From the NCBI GenBank assembly GCA_026390135.1, contig JAPLGN010000009.1, positions 1-54,626 on the forward strand: 54,626 nt of DNA. Reading direction: 5' to 3'. This document shows positions 9,003-15,949 of the stretch, piece by piece. Made by a program: the position numbers and the translations under genes. Position 1 is the stretch's first letter. Every line of letters starts with the position of its first letter. Source of the DNA: Campylobacterales bacterium (lineage in GTDB: Bacteria; Campylobacterota; Campylobacteria; Campylobacterales; Sulfurimonadaceae). Below the pieces are notes generated by a model, which saw only the letters and a program-made list of their open reading frames with translations, was not told the DNA's origin and searched no databases.

Positions 9003-9109
9003 CTTTTGGCTCCGAAAGTTTATTACTGTTTTGTGCTTTTTTCAAAAGCTTTTGGCATGTGCTCAATATTTTTTTTCATATCAATATGGGTTTTTAGTGG
9101 TGCCCTATA

Positions 9110-9634
9110 TTAATTGAAGTTAAACAACCATTCTCCGCCATTTTCCTGAACCATTTGATATCTTCTTTGTGAAGACTCACCAGTTTGCGCCGAAGTAAAT
9201 GTAACATTGACTGAAAAAGCATTTATATCAATATCTTTATAACCATTAATTCTTTCAATAACTAAACACCCGTCTGTATGTTTAGTTATCTCACTACCAG
9301 ACTGAGGGAATCTTCCAATATAATAAACTTTACCATCAATTGTATACCTTGAAAGTCTACTCATGGAATAATCTCCATTGCCCTTTTTTGTACATGCAAT
9401 TATACTTAGTCCCTTTTGCATATTTTCATAAGCTTGCATCACATTTTTTTTCGCTGTTTTACTTGGAAGCGGAGAAAACGCTTTTGATATATTTTGTTCA
9501 TATACGCCACTTGCTGCATTTTCAACCCCATATAATGTTTCATTAAACGAACGAATACCAGAGTTAACATCCGCACATCCATTTATTACAAAAATTGTGA
9601 GGATACTTCCAATAACTTTATAAGAACATTTCAA
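9110..9634 (-). CDS. Predicted small lipoprotein of unknown function
   Basis: A 174-residue protein with a lipoprotein signal peptide (hydrophobic stretch to VINGC, lipid Cys20). The mature part has no recognised domain; the segment KAFSPLPSKTAKKNVMQAYENMQKG looks helical and the second half beta-rich. It lies 107 bases upstream of the autotransporter gene on the same strand and could be cotranscribed with it. Its start faces the divergent HTH gene across a 157-base region loaded with inverted repeats, which suggests shared control. Confidence 0.6.
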   Translation of the reverse strand: MKCSYKVIGSILTIFVINGCADVNSGIRSFNETLYGVENAASGVYEQNISKAFSPLPSKTAKKNVMQAYENMQKGLSIIACTKKGNGDYSMSRLSRYTIDGKVYYIGRFPQSGSEITKHTDGCLVIERINGYKDIDINAFSVNVTFTSAQTGESSQRRYQMVQENGGEWLFNFN

Positions 9635-9661
9635 CTTAATTCCCCTTTAAAATAATCATTA

Positions 9662-9739
9662 AGGTAAATACTACCTATTAAAACTTAAACATAAGGTATT
9701 TTATACCTTTTTATAACAATTTTAGGGGAATTTATACCT
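9662..9739. promoter_or_regulatory. Array of operator-like inverted repeats, AGGTA-N5-TACCT
   Basis: Two exact copies of AGGTA-N5-TACCT lie at 9662-9676 and 9694-9708; the second extends to AAGGTAT-TTT-ATACCTT. A degenerate copy (right arm intact) is at 9725-9739. Their centres are 32 and 31 bases apart, about three helical turns, so they sit on one face of the DNA. The whole set is bracketed by inverted AATTCCCCT (9638-9646) and AGGGGAATT (9724-9732). The location between two divergent genes, one encoding an HTH protein, suggests an autoregulated operator. Confidence 0.6.
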
Positions 9740-9791
9740 TGTTGTTAAATTAGTGCTTGTAATGTAATTTTTTGCCTAAAAAGAGGTAAAA

Positions 9792-9971
9792 ATGACGCAA
9801 AGAGATATGGCAGGAATTTTAGATCTTGATGTCAAAACCCTCCGAAACTGGCGTAAACACAAGCCCGAACTCTACAAAAAAGTGATGCAAGGATTTAAAC
9901 TCGAAGAAGCACTAAAAGAAGCTAAAGAGCATTATGAGAAATTAGAAAAAATTGCAAATGAAGTGAAATAA
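9792..9971 (+). CDS. Small helix-turn-helix DNA-binding protein (59 aa)
   Basis: The ORF starts at ATG 9792 with AGAGGT just upstream and ends in TAA at 9969-9971. The product begins TQRDMAGILDLDVKTLRNWRK, a compact HTH with the recognition helix around VKTLRNW, followed by a charged helix (LEEALKEAKEHYEKLEKIANEVK) that may dimerise. It has no effector domain, as in small DNA-binding regulators of phage or toxin-antitoxin style. It is preceded by three spaced inverted repeats that probably form its own operator, and it diverges from the lipoprotein gene. A hairpin terminator follows. Confidence 0.6.
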   Translation: MTQRDMAGILDLDVKTLRNWRKHKPELYKKVMQGFKLEEALKEAKEHYEKLEKIANEVK

Positions 9972-9984
9972 AAAAGAGAGGTTC

Positions 9985-10000
9985 TGACCCTAACGGGTCA
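9985..10000. terminator. Bidirectional terminator between the HTH gene and trxA
   Basis: TGACCC-TAAC-GGGTCA forms a perfect 6-bp stem with a 4-base loop. T-rich runs lie on both sides (ATTTTT at 10003-10008 for the plus strand; the A-run at about 9970-9975 reads as T on the minus strand). It separates two convergent genes. Confidence 0.75.
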
Positions 10001-10006
10001 AGATTT

Positions 10007-10324
10007 TTACAGTAGAGAATTAATTTTGTCCGTAAATGCTTGTTTAGAAGCAGCGCCAACCATTTGATCGACCATTTCACCATTTTTGAAGAAAAGGATT
10101 GTAGGAATTGAACGGATTCCATATTTTACGGCAATATCTTGTTCTTCATCTGTGTTTACTTTACAGATTTTAGCTTTACCTTCAAAATCATTTGCCAATT
10201 CTTCGATAACTGGAGCGATCATACGACACGGTCCACACCATGGTGCCCAGAAATCTACAAGAGCTACGCCCTCTTTTGTTGTATCAGCGAAATTTGCGTT
10301 TGTTAATTCAATGTATTTACCCAT
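10007..10324 (-). CDS. trxA: Thioredoxin
   Basis: A 105-residue cytoplasmic disulfide reductant with the classic active site WAPWCGPCRM (Cys30, Cys33), the cis-Pro segment IRSIPTILFF, and full thioredoxin length. The electron donor is TrxB, encoded 3.8 kb downstream on the same strand. It has its own probable promoter (TATAAT in the 96-base gap upstream) and a hairpin terminator directly after the stop, so it is probably monocistronic. Confidence 0.97.
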   Translation of the reverse strand: MGKYIELTNANFADTTKEGVALVDFWAPWCGPCRMIAPVIEELANDFEGKAKICKVNTDEEQDIAVKYGIRSIPTILFFKNGEMVDQMVGAASKQAFTDKINSLL

Positions 10325-10354
10325 TTTGTTTCCTTGAGTTTTTAATGTTAAGTA

Positions 10355-10360
10355 ATTATA
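10355..10360 (-). promoter_or_regulatory. Probable trxA -10 element
   Basis: TATAAT read on the minus strand, about 31 bases before the trxA start. No good -35 box is visible. Confidence 0.5.
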
Positions 10361-10420
10361 ACTCCCCTTTCTTTAAAACGTCTTATTACAAAATTATCAT
10401 ATATTTTCTAAGCAAAAACA

Positions 10421-10753
10421 TTAGAGTGTAATATTCTCTATCCAGACGATTTCTTCTACCGTAACAATCAAAGCGTCAATGCAATAATCAAGTGAAAACT
10501 TTTTTTTCTGTAGGTAGGTTTGGATAGTGCGATTTAGTTTTTGGAGTTTTGAATGGGTAATATTGTTAACTGCTTGCTCATAGCTCTGAGCGCTTTTGAC
10601 TTCTACAAAGTGCAAGACATTATCTTTAAGGGCGATAATATCGATTTCTCCAAATCTGTTATAAACATTTCGATCGATGATTCGAAAGCCGTGTGATCTA
10701 AGATAATCACACCCTTTCTCCTCTGCCAAATTGCCCTTAGCTTTGGTATGCAC
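10421..10753 (-). CDS. yraN: YraN family protein (UPF0102, predicted nuclease fold)
   Basis: A 110-residue protein with the restriction-endonuclease-like core of the YraN family: KGNLAEEKGCDYL at the start, GEIDII at 35-40 and FVEVKS at 49-54, giving the acidic E/D...ExK metal site. Biological role unknown; in many bacteria it lies beside rnhB, but here rnhB is 18 kb away. The start is GTG, 3 bases after the stop of the molybdoenzyme gene, so the two are probably cotranscribed. Confidence 0.9.
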   Translation of the reverse strand: MHTKAKGNLAEEKGCDYLRSHGFRIIDRNVYNRFGEIDIIALKDNVLHFVEVKSAQSYEQAVNNITHSKLQKLNRTIQTYLQKKKFSLDYCIDALIVTVEEIVWIENITL

Positions 10754-10756
10754 CGA

Positions 10757-12832
10757 TTAGTCCAGATAATCGGGTTTAATGATTTCAACTTTAATGGATT
10801 TAAAGCGTGCAGTTTTGATCAGCTCGTCCGACTCGTCTCCGAACAAAAAGTTAATCTGACTTTTTGCGTGATGAAACGTCGTAAAGAGTGTCCCTTTTTT
10901 AACCGTTGTGCTCACTTTTACTCGCAAAGGAGCACTTTGCCCGTATTCGCTTTTAAGCACTACAAAATCTTTATATTCAAAAAATTCTTCATCATCGACA
11001 CTAACGAGCAATGTATCTTCACTATGAGAGCGACTAAGCTTTTCACATGCATTCGTTTGTGCCGCGTTGTTATAGTGAACTAATACACGCCCAGTGGTGA
11101 GGTAATAACCCTCATAACTTGGAGCATGTAAAAGCTCTGCAACTTGACCTCGAGGCTCATACTGCTTGTAACGAAAGGAAGCAATTCCGTCTTTCGTTCT
11201 AAAATCATGGAGGTGTAATACCGGGGTATCTTCCTCTTGTACCGGCCATTGCAATCCGCGTAAACGATTGGCTTCAAGCTTTTCATAGCTCGCTCCTCCA
11301 AAACGGACAGGGGCATCGACTCGAACTCTCTCCCAGACATCTTTAGAATCTTTAAAACCAAAATCCGTCCCATAGCGTTTAGAAATTTCAGCGATTACTT
11401 CCCAGTCGTCAGGCATCGTAACATGAATCAAAGGTTGTGAGAGATGAAGTCTGCGTTCTGCATTCACATAGACACCCGTTTTTTCGTAGGCACTTTTGAC
11501 GCCAAAAATAATATCCGCGAACTTGGTAATTTCATTGTTAAAAAGTTCATTGACAATCAATAAATCAAGATTTTTAAGTGCCGCATGAATTTTATTTTGA
11601 TTGGGATGAATGTGGGCAATGTCTTCACCGATGTTAAAAAGAGCTTTTATTTTCCCATCAACCATGGCATTTATCAAATCAGGAGTCATCATTCCCACTT
11701 CTTTAGGCGGTTGATAATCAGGAGCATAATACGGCAGCATACCGACATCACACGTTCCTTGAACATTGTTTTGACCACGCAGAGGCATCAGCCCAGCTCC
11801 ACGTTTACCAATATTTCCCGTTATTAACGCAAGATGCGTAATCGCCATAACCGCATACGACCCATCTAAGTGTTCCGTAATCCCTAGCCCCCAGAAAAAG
11901 AGGCTTTTGCGTGTTGCATATTTACGAGCAACCGCTCTTATTTCTTCAACGAGTGATTCATACCCTGGAATTTGTAGTAAATACTCAGGATTTGCATACA
12001 TATCCTCTAAAATGGCCTGTTTGAACTCTTCATATCCTTTGGTTCGTGATGCGATAAAATCACCATTCACTAAATCTTCAGAAATAATGACAAACGTCAT
12101 CATGTTGAGAATCATCAAATTCGCTTCATACGGGATACTAAGATGATGGGTGGCAGATTTTGATAGCTGCAGTCTGCGTACATCAAGCACGGCAAGCTCT
12201 ATTCCTTTATCTTTGATCACATCCAACATTCGGTTTGCAACGATGGGATGTCCCTCAGTTGTATTGGAGCCCATGACTATCATAAACTCTGTTTCATAAA
12301 TATCATCAAATGGATTCGTAGCGGCACCTTCGCCTATAGTAGTACGCATCCCTTTCAATGACGGAGAATGGCACACACGAGCACAGTTATCGACATGAGG
12401 AGAACCAACAACATGACGGGTAAAGTGCTGAAACAAATAGGAACTTTCACAGCTTGTCCGTGCTCCTCCGATCGAAGCAAACGAATGCGAACCATACTCA
12501 TCGGTGATCGATTTTAGTTTGCGAGCGGCAAGTTCGTACGCACTCTCATAACTGATCTCATAAAAATCATGATCAATAGGTTCAAGATAATCCATATCCA
12601 AATCGGAAAACAATGCAGCATTTTTTGCCAAAAATGTCTTTCGTACTCGGGCATTGCGAAGACGCTTAGGATGAGTTACAAAATCCCATCCCTGTTTTCC
12701 CTTGATGCAGAGGCGTCCCTGAGAAACAACTCCCTCTTCTTTAGCAAAAATCTTCTGAATTTTGTTGTCCTCGACCTCAGCGGAAATATCGCATCCCACG
12801 CCACAATAGGTACAAACGCTGTCGATGACCAT
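10757..12832 (-). CDS. Molybdopterin oxidoreductase, formate dehydrogenase alpha-like
   Basis: A 691-residue molybdenum/tungsten bis-MGD enzyme of the formate dehydrogenase H/FdhA type. An N-terminal [4Fe-4S] motif uses Cys7, Cys10, Cys14 and Cys42. The catalytic segment NCARVCHSPSLKGM puts Cys154-His155 at the metal-ligand position, so this is the Cys form, not the selenocysteine form. The Mo-bis-MGD domains and a C-terminal dinucleotide-binding domain (TTGRVLVHYNNAAQT) are present. It lacks the N-terminal ferredoxin-like extension of NAD-dependent enzymes, and no beta/gamma subunit or fdhD lies in the window, so its electron partner is unknown. An alternative is a related nitrate or other oxyanion oxidoreductase. 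AAGGAAG precedes the ATG. Confidence 0.82.
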   Translation of the reverse strand: MVIDSVCTYCGVGCDISAEVEDNKIQKIFAKEEGVVSQGRLCIKGKQGWDFVTHPKRLRNARVRKTFLAKNAALFSDLDMDYLEPIDHDFYEISYESAYELAARKLKSITDEYGSHSFASIGGARTSCESSYLFQHFTRHVVGSPHVDNCARVCHSPSLKGMRTTIGEGAATNPFDDIYETEFMIVMGSNTTEGHPIVANRMLDVIKDKGIELAVLDVRRLQLSKSATHHLSIPYEANLMILNMMTFVIISEDLVNGDFIASRTKGYEEFKQAILEDMYANPEYLLQIPGYESLVEEIRAVARKYATRKSLFFWGLGITEHLDGSYAVMAITHLALITGNIGKRGAGLMPLRGQNNVQGTCDVGMLPYYAPDYQPPKEVGMMTPDLINAMVDGKIKALFNIGEDIAHIHPNQNKIHAALKNLDLLIVNELFNNEITKFADIIFGVKSAYEKTGVYVNAERRLHLSQPLIHVTMPDDWEVIAEISKRYGTDFGFKDSKDVWERVRVDAPVRFGGASYEKLEANRLRGLQWPVQEEDTPVLHLHDFRTKDGIASFRYKQYEPRGQVAELLHAPSYEGYYLTTGRVLVHYNNAAQTNACEKLSRSHSEDTLLVSVDDEEFFEYKDFVVLKSEYGQSAPLRVKVSTTVKKGTLFTTFHHAKSQINFLFGDESDELIKTARFKSIKVEIIKPDYLD

Positions 12833-12849
12833 AAAACTTCCTTAGGGGG

Positions 12850-13602
12850 CTAACTACCCTTTTTATAATTAGTGAAGTTTACAATTTTGTCTCTTAAGGA
12901 CTGCGGAAGTAACGTAAGAATTCGAATCATTAAGCTAAATCTAAAAGGGAAAGCGTAGCGTATTTTTTTTCGTTCAATCGCATTAGTAATCCGCTTTATC
13001 CCTTTTTCCGTTGACATAAAAAATGGCATTTTAAAACAATTCTTTTGGGTCATCTCTGAATCGATAAATCCGGGTAATATCGTCATAACCGTTACCCCAT
13101 GCGGTTTTAACTGATAATGTAACCCCTCCGCATAAGCATTAAGTGCCCGCTTCGAACTGCTATAAGCGATTGAGGTCGGCATACTAAAGAGTGATGCTAG
13201 GGACGATATAAAAACCACTTCACCCGATTGTTGATGTATCAGTTTTGGAATTATCGGCTCCAACAACGCGTGAACGCTCAAAAAATTGGTTTGAAATAAA
13301 CGATGAAAATCCTCAAACGGTGTCACTTCACCAAAATGACCTACAGAAACACCCGCATTTAGGATGATTCGGTCAATCGGTTGTAGACTCAAACGCTCTC
13401 CTATTTCCTTCATTCGCACAAAATCATTGACATCGGCGACAATCGTCTCCACCTCGGCACCTTTGTCTCGACACCGTTGTGCAACATCACTCAGACGATC
13501 TTCTCTGCGGGCTATCAATACAAGCTGATTCTCTTTCGTTGCATAATGAAGCGCTAATGCTTCTCCTAAACCGCTGCTTGCACCTGTGATAATAATACGC
13601 AT
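12850..13602 (-). CDS. Short-chain dehydrogenase/reductase
   Basis: A classical SDR of about 250 residues: cofactor motif TGASSGLG at 6-13, NAG at 82-84, catalytic Ser133/134, Tyr147 and Lys151 (SSLAS...YSSSK). The long C-terminal region with IRILTLLPQSLRDKIV resembles SDRs of the YqjQ/DltE group, which act on lipophilic substrates; the substrate is unknown. I chose ATG 13602 (MRIIITG) because the longer reading frame runs into a dispersed repeat and GGGAG precedes this ATG. It lies 17 bases upstream of the molybdoenzyme gene on the same strand. Confidence 0.88.
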   Translation of the reverse strand: MRIIITGASSGLGEALALHYATKENQLVLIARREDRLSDVAQRCRDKGAEVETIVADVNDFVRMKEIGERLSLQPIDRIILNAGVSVGHFGEVTPFEDFHRLFQTNFLSVHALLEPIIPKLIHQQSGEVVFISSLASLFSMPTSIAYSSSKRALNAYAEGLHYQLKPHGVTVMTILPGFIDSEMTQKNCFKMPFFMSTEKGIKRITNAIERKKIRYAFPFRFSLMIRILTLLPQSLRDKIVNFTNYKKGS

Positions 13603-13615
13603 TCTTTTCTCTCCC

Positions 13616-13684
13616 GTCATTCCCAACTTGATTGGGAATCCATCCCATTTTAAATACTGGATCCCCGATCAAGTCGAGGATGAC
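13616..13684. repeat. Dispersed palindromic repeat, copy A (two inverted halves)
   Basis: A 69-base unit that starts GTCATTCCC and ends GGATGAC. Each half is itself an imperfect palindrome (TTCCCAA/TTGGGAA on the left, ATCCCCGA/TCGAGGAT on the right), and the halves are inverted copies of one 27-base motif separated by a short AT-rich spacer. Copy A lies between the GIY-YIG nuclease gene and the SDR gene, and overlaps the SDR leader. Confidence 0.85.
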
Positions 13685-13737
13685 GAGTACTAAATAAATT
13701 TCTAAATTATAAACTAAATAACGTATCAAAACAGCTT

Positions 13738-14025
13738 TTATAAAATCTCTTCATACAAATCTTTCCAATCAAAATTTTTTCCTTCAATCAACTCAATTTT
13801 CCATGATCGATTCCATCGCTTAACTACTTTTTCACGTGAAATAGCGGCTTCCATCGTATCGTATATTTCAAACCATACAAGCATCGTAACATCGTATTGA
13901 TTGCTAAATCCTTCGACTGCATGGTTTTTGTGTTCGTAAATGCGTTTAACTAAATTCGATGTCACACCGATGTAAAGTGTACCGTTTTTCTTACTCGCTA
14001 ATATGTAAACAGCTGATTGTTTCAT
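13738..14025 (-). CDS. Solo GIY-YIG endonuclease domain protein (UPF0213/COG2827 type)
   Basis: A 95-residue protein that is almost only a GIY-YIG nuclease domain: VYILA at 6-10, LYIG at 17-20, the catalytic Arg28 within LVKRIYEH, and the metal-binding Glu65 within ISREKVVKRW. The C-terminal NRSWKIELIEGKNFDWKDLY is characteristic of COG2827. No DNA-recognition domain is present. Such single-domain proteins are common in bacteria and mostly uncharacterised. The gene is flanked at both ends by full copies (A and B) of the palindromic repeat, 53 and 24 bases away, which suggests a functional link between nuclease and repeat. Its GC content looks similar to its neighbours. Confidence 0.9.
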   Translation of the reverse strand: MKQSAVYILASKKNGTLYIGVTSNLVKRIYEHKNHAVEGFSNQYDVTMLVWFEIYDTMEAAISREKVVKRWNRSWKIELIEGKNFDWKDLYEEIL

Positions 14026-14049
14026 CGAGGCTCTGTCCTTAATATTCCC

Positions 14050-14123
14050 GTCATTCCCAACTCGATTGGGAATCCAGTGGTTTTAAATACTGGGGATAGA
14101 TCCCCGATCAAGTCGGGGATGAC
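14050..14123. repeat. Dispersed palindromic repeat, copy B
   Basis: A 74-base unit with the same two-half layout as copy A, from GTCATTCCC to GGGGATGAC. It lies upstream of the GIY-YIG gene and downstream of the secreted-protein gene. The inner end of the right half differs slightly (a TAGATCCCC start). Confidence 0.85.
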
Positions 14124-14167
14124 AGATTGTTATATCAACGCTTTCAGCGCTTCAATCCGTATTCTAT

Positions 14168-14650
14168 TCAAATAGCTTTTTCATTTTCACATATTTTTTT
14201 ATAGTATTCATACTTATCCCCATTCCATCTCCATACTGGAAAGCAAAATCCAGGTCCTCCAATCTCTACGTCAGGAAATCCTTTATTCCTTGTTTTTAGT
14301 ATTTTATACCCACCTGCCGAAAAATCAAAATTTTTGTTATATTGACCTTTTTCATCTTTCACTAATAAAATCAAATTTCCACCTGAAAATCCGTAACATC
14401 CTGTATTACTATTGACCAGAACAAATACTTCATTCACTCCATCTCGATTTAAATCAACCATTTCTACTATCGGATCAACTTTTTCATTTTCACATTCCTG
14501 AGCAATATATCCGTCTTGACGCTTTTCTAAACCAATCAATTTATATATTATTTCCATATCAGATTGAGAAATTTTACTTTTTTCTCCTGCTGCTACTACA
14601 CTACTTACAAGAATTGTCCACATTAAACAAGCTGACATAATTTTTTTCAT
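14168..14650 (-). CDS. Secreted protein with a DxDxDG-like calcium motif, unknown function
   Basis: A 160-residue protein with a signal peptide (MKKIMSACLMWTILVSSVVAAG) and no lipobox. A DLNRDGVNEVF stretch (residues 66-76) matches the calcium-binding loop of FG-GAP/VCBS-like or dockerin-like repeats, and the rest is Gly/aromatic-rich (GGNLILLV, VWRWNGDKYEYY). Four or more cysteines in the mature part may form disulfides in the periplasm. I chose ATG 14650 because AGGAGG lies just upstream; the longer frame has no such support. It is bounded by repeat copies B and C and has no functional neighbours. Function unknown. Confidence 0.65.
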   Translation of the reverse strand: MKKIMSACLMWTILVSSVVAAGEKSKISQSDMEIIYKLIGLEKRQDGYIAQECENEKVDPIVEMVDLNRDGVNEVFVLVNSNTGCYGFSGGNLILLVKDEKGQYNKNFDFSAGGYKILKTRNKGFPDVEIGGPGFCFPVWRWNGDKYEYYKKICENEKAI

Positions 14651-14674
14651 CTGCCCTCCTAATCTCAATTTTTC

Positions 14675-14699
14675 GATCCCCGATCAAGTCGGGAATGAC
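14675..14699. repeat. Dispersed palindromic repeat, half copy C
   Basis: A 25-base right half only (GATCCCCGATC...GGGAATGAC), just upstream of the secreted-protein gene. It mixes features of left and right halves: the stem pair that is T-A in left halves and C-G in right halves is here a T-G mismatch. Confidence 0.75.
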
Positions 14700-14770
14700 A
14701 ACAATCATTAAATCATAAATAATACTCTTTTTGATTATACCAAACTGTCACTTTTAAATCTAACATCTCT

Positions 14771-14844
14771 GTCATTCCCAACTCGATTGGGAATCCATCC
14801 CCTGTATTTAGAACCACTGGATCCCCGATCAAGTCGGGGATGAC
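14771..14844. repeat. Dispersed palindromic repeat, copy D
   Basis: The cleanest full copy, 74 bases, GTCATTCCC to GGGGATGAC. Comparing its left half with the reverse complement of its right half gives 22 of 27 identities; all five differences are transitions, and four of them form two compensatory base-pair changes. It lies 20 bases upstream of the cvfB -10 element. Confidence 0.88.
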
Positions 14845-14864
14845 GGGTACAGCCCAAAACCCGC

Positions 14865-14870
14865 TATAAT
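14865..14870 (+). promoter_or_regulatory. cvfB promoter -10 element, predicted leaderless start
   Basis: GCTATAAT with TATAAT at 14865-14870. The ATG of cvfB begins 7 bases after it, exactly where transcription should start, so the mRNA may be leaderless. No ribosome-binding site precedes the ATG, consistent with this. Confidence 0.55.
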
Positions 14871-14876
14871 TCCACT

Positions 14877-15716
14877 ATGAATGAAACACTAAAAATCGGG
14901 GAAATAAATATCCTCACTATCGATAGAGATACAACACCGGGGCTTTTTTTACGAGCACTGGATGAGAGCGATATTTTATTGCCCAACCAATACGTTACAG
15001 ATGCGATGCACATCGGCGATACCATCGACGTATTTGTTTACACGGACAGCGAAGATCGTCCCGTAGCAAGCACCGTCATGCCAAAAGCGATGGTCAATCA
15101 ACTCGCCTTCGTCGAAGTAGTCGATACCACTCCTATCGGAGCGTTTGTCAACTGGGGATTGCCAAAAGACCTCTTTGTCCCGCGCGTGATGCAAAAAGTT
15201 CCCTTCAAGGTGGGTGAAAAGCGCATCGTACGGGTTATCTTGGATGCGCAGACGAATCGTCTCGTAGGGACTGAAAAAATCACTCCGGCACTCATCGATG
15301 CCCCAAGAGAGTTTTACCCAAACACCCCCGTGGAGTTTATGATTATTGCCAAAACACCTATGGGGTACAAAGCCATCGTCAATCACCTCTACGAGGGAAT
15401 GCTTTATGCCAACGAGATTTTTGAGCCTCTTCGCTCAGGTCAAATCAAAAACGGGTTTGTAAAACTGCGCCGTGAAGATGGAAAACTGGATCTCTCTCTA
15501 CAAAAAATGGGAAAAGAAAAATCGACCGATGCCGGCGAAAAAATTCTTCAAATGCTCAAGAAAAACAGTGGAATGTTGCCGTACAACTACAAAAGCGATG
15601 CCGAACTTATTCAAAAAATCTTCGGACTTAGCAAAAAGAATTTTAAAGCTGCCCTCACCAAGCTAAGTGATGCCAAAAAAATAACCATCAAGGAGAACGG
15701 AATTTATGGGATATAG
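14877..15716 (+). CDS. cvfB: CvfB-family S1-like RNA-binding protein
   Basis: A 279-residue cytoplasmic protein of the CvfB/YitL family: several tandem S1-like OB folds (for example FVEVVDTTPIGAFVNWGLPKDLFVP around residues 77-101) and a C-terminal winged helix (about 215-279, KIFGLSKKNFKAALTKL). Family members bind RNA and affect virulence or translation in Staphylococcus; the role here is not known. The start fits a TATAAT placed 7 bases upstream. The 3' end overlaps the next small gene by 11 bases, so the two are translationally linked. A repeat (copy D) lies directly upstream of the promoter. Confidence 0.88.
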   Translation: MNETLKIGEINILTIDRDTTPGLFLRALDESDILLPNQYVTDAMHIGDTIDVFVYTDSEDRPVASTVMPKAMVNQLAFVEVVDTTPIGAFVNWGLPKDLFVPRVMQKVPFKVGEKRIVRVILDAQTNRLVGTEKITPALIDAPREFYPNTPVEFMIIAKTPMGYKAIVNHLYEGMLYANEIFEPLRSGQIKNGFVKLRREDGKLDLSLQKMGKEKSTDAGEKILQMLKKNSGMLPYNYKSDAELIQKIFGLSKKNFKAALTKLSDAKKITIKENGIYGI

Positions 15717-15921
15717 ACCTAAAAAAAGAGCTTTTATGAATCTTCAAGGACGGCGTTTATCGTACATTGAAGACGATAAAGTCTACACGCTTATCAATTT
15801 TGATCGAAGTGAAATGACACTGGAAATTCACATCAAAGATGGGGACGAAGAGAGAATTGATCTAAAATATCCCTTTGCTCATCTCCCTAAAAATATGAAA
15901 AAAGAGCTCAATCCGCTATAA
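15706..15921 (+). CDS. Conserved-looking small protein (71 aa), unknown function
   Basis: A compact beta-rich protein of 71 residues overlapping the end of cvfB by 11 bases; an AAGGAG-type ribosome-binding site lies inside cvfB. The sequence (GYRPKKRAFMNLQGRRLSYI, then DKVYTLINFDRSEMTLEIHI) is basic at the N-terminus and predicted to fold as a small beta domain. I do not recognise a family. Tight coupling to an RNA-binding protein suggests a related role, which is inference only. Its stop codon overlaps the ppnP -10 element. Confidence 0.6.
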   Translation: MGYRPKKRAFMNLQGRRLSYIEDDKVYTLINFDRSEMTLEIHIKDGDEERIDLKYPFAHLPKNMKKELNPL

Positions 15922-15922
15922 T
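15917..15922 (+). promoter_or_regulatory. ppnP promoter -10 element
   Basis: TATAAT within CCGCTATAATTC, nearly the same context as the cvfB promoter (CCGCTATAATTCCACT versus CCGCTATAATTCTCCACT). It lies 27 bases before the ppnP ATG and overlaps the stop codon of the previous gene. Confidence 0.55.
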
Positions 15923-15949
15923 TCTCCACTATTTTTTTAAAGGATCACA

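Noticed and set aside
9693-9709. Rho-independent terminator at the AAGGTAT/ATACCTT palindrome
   Set aside because: It lies between divergent start codons, is AT-rich, has no U-tract, and has a phased second copy, so an operator is more likely.
13616-14123. Insertion sequence with a transposase
   Set aside because: Repeats A and B flank a gene, but the gene is a GIY-YIG nuclease; no transposase motif or target-site duplication could be shown.
13616-14844. CRISPR array
   Set aside because: The repeats are palindromic, vary in spacing and length, enclose genes, and lack uniform spacers or cas genes.
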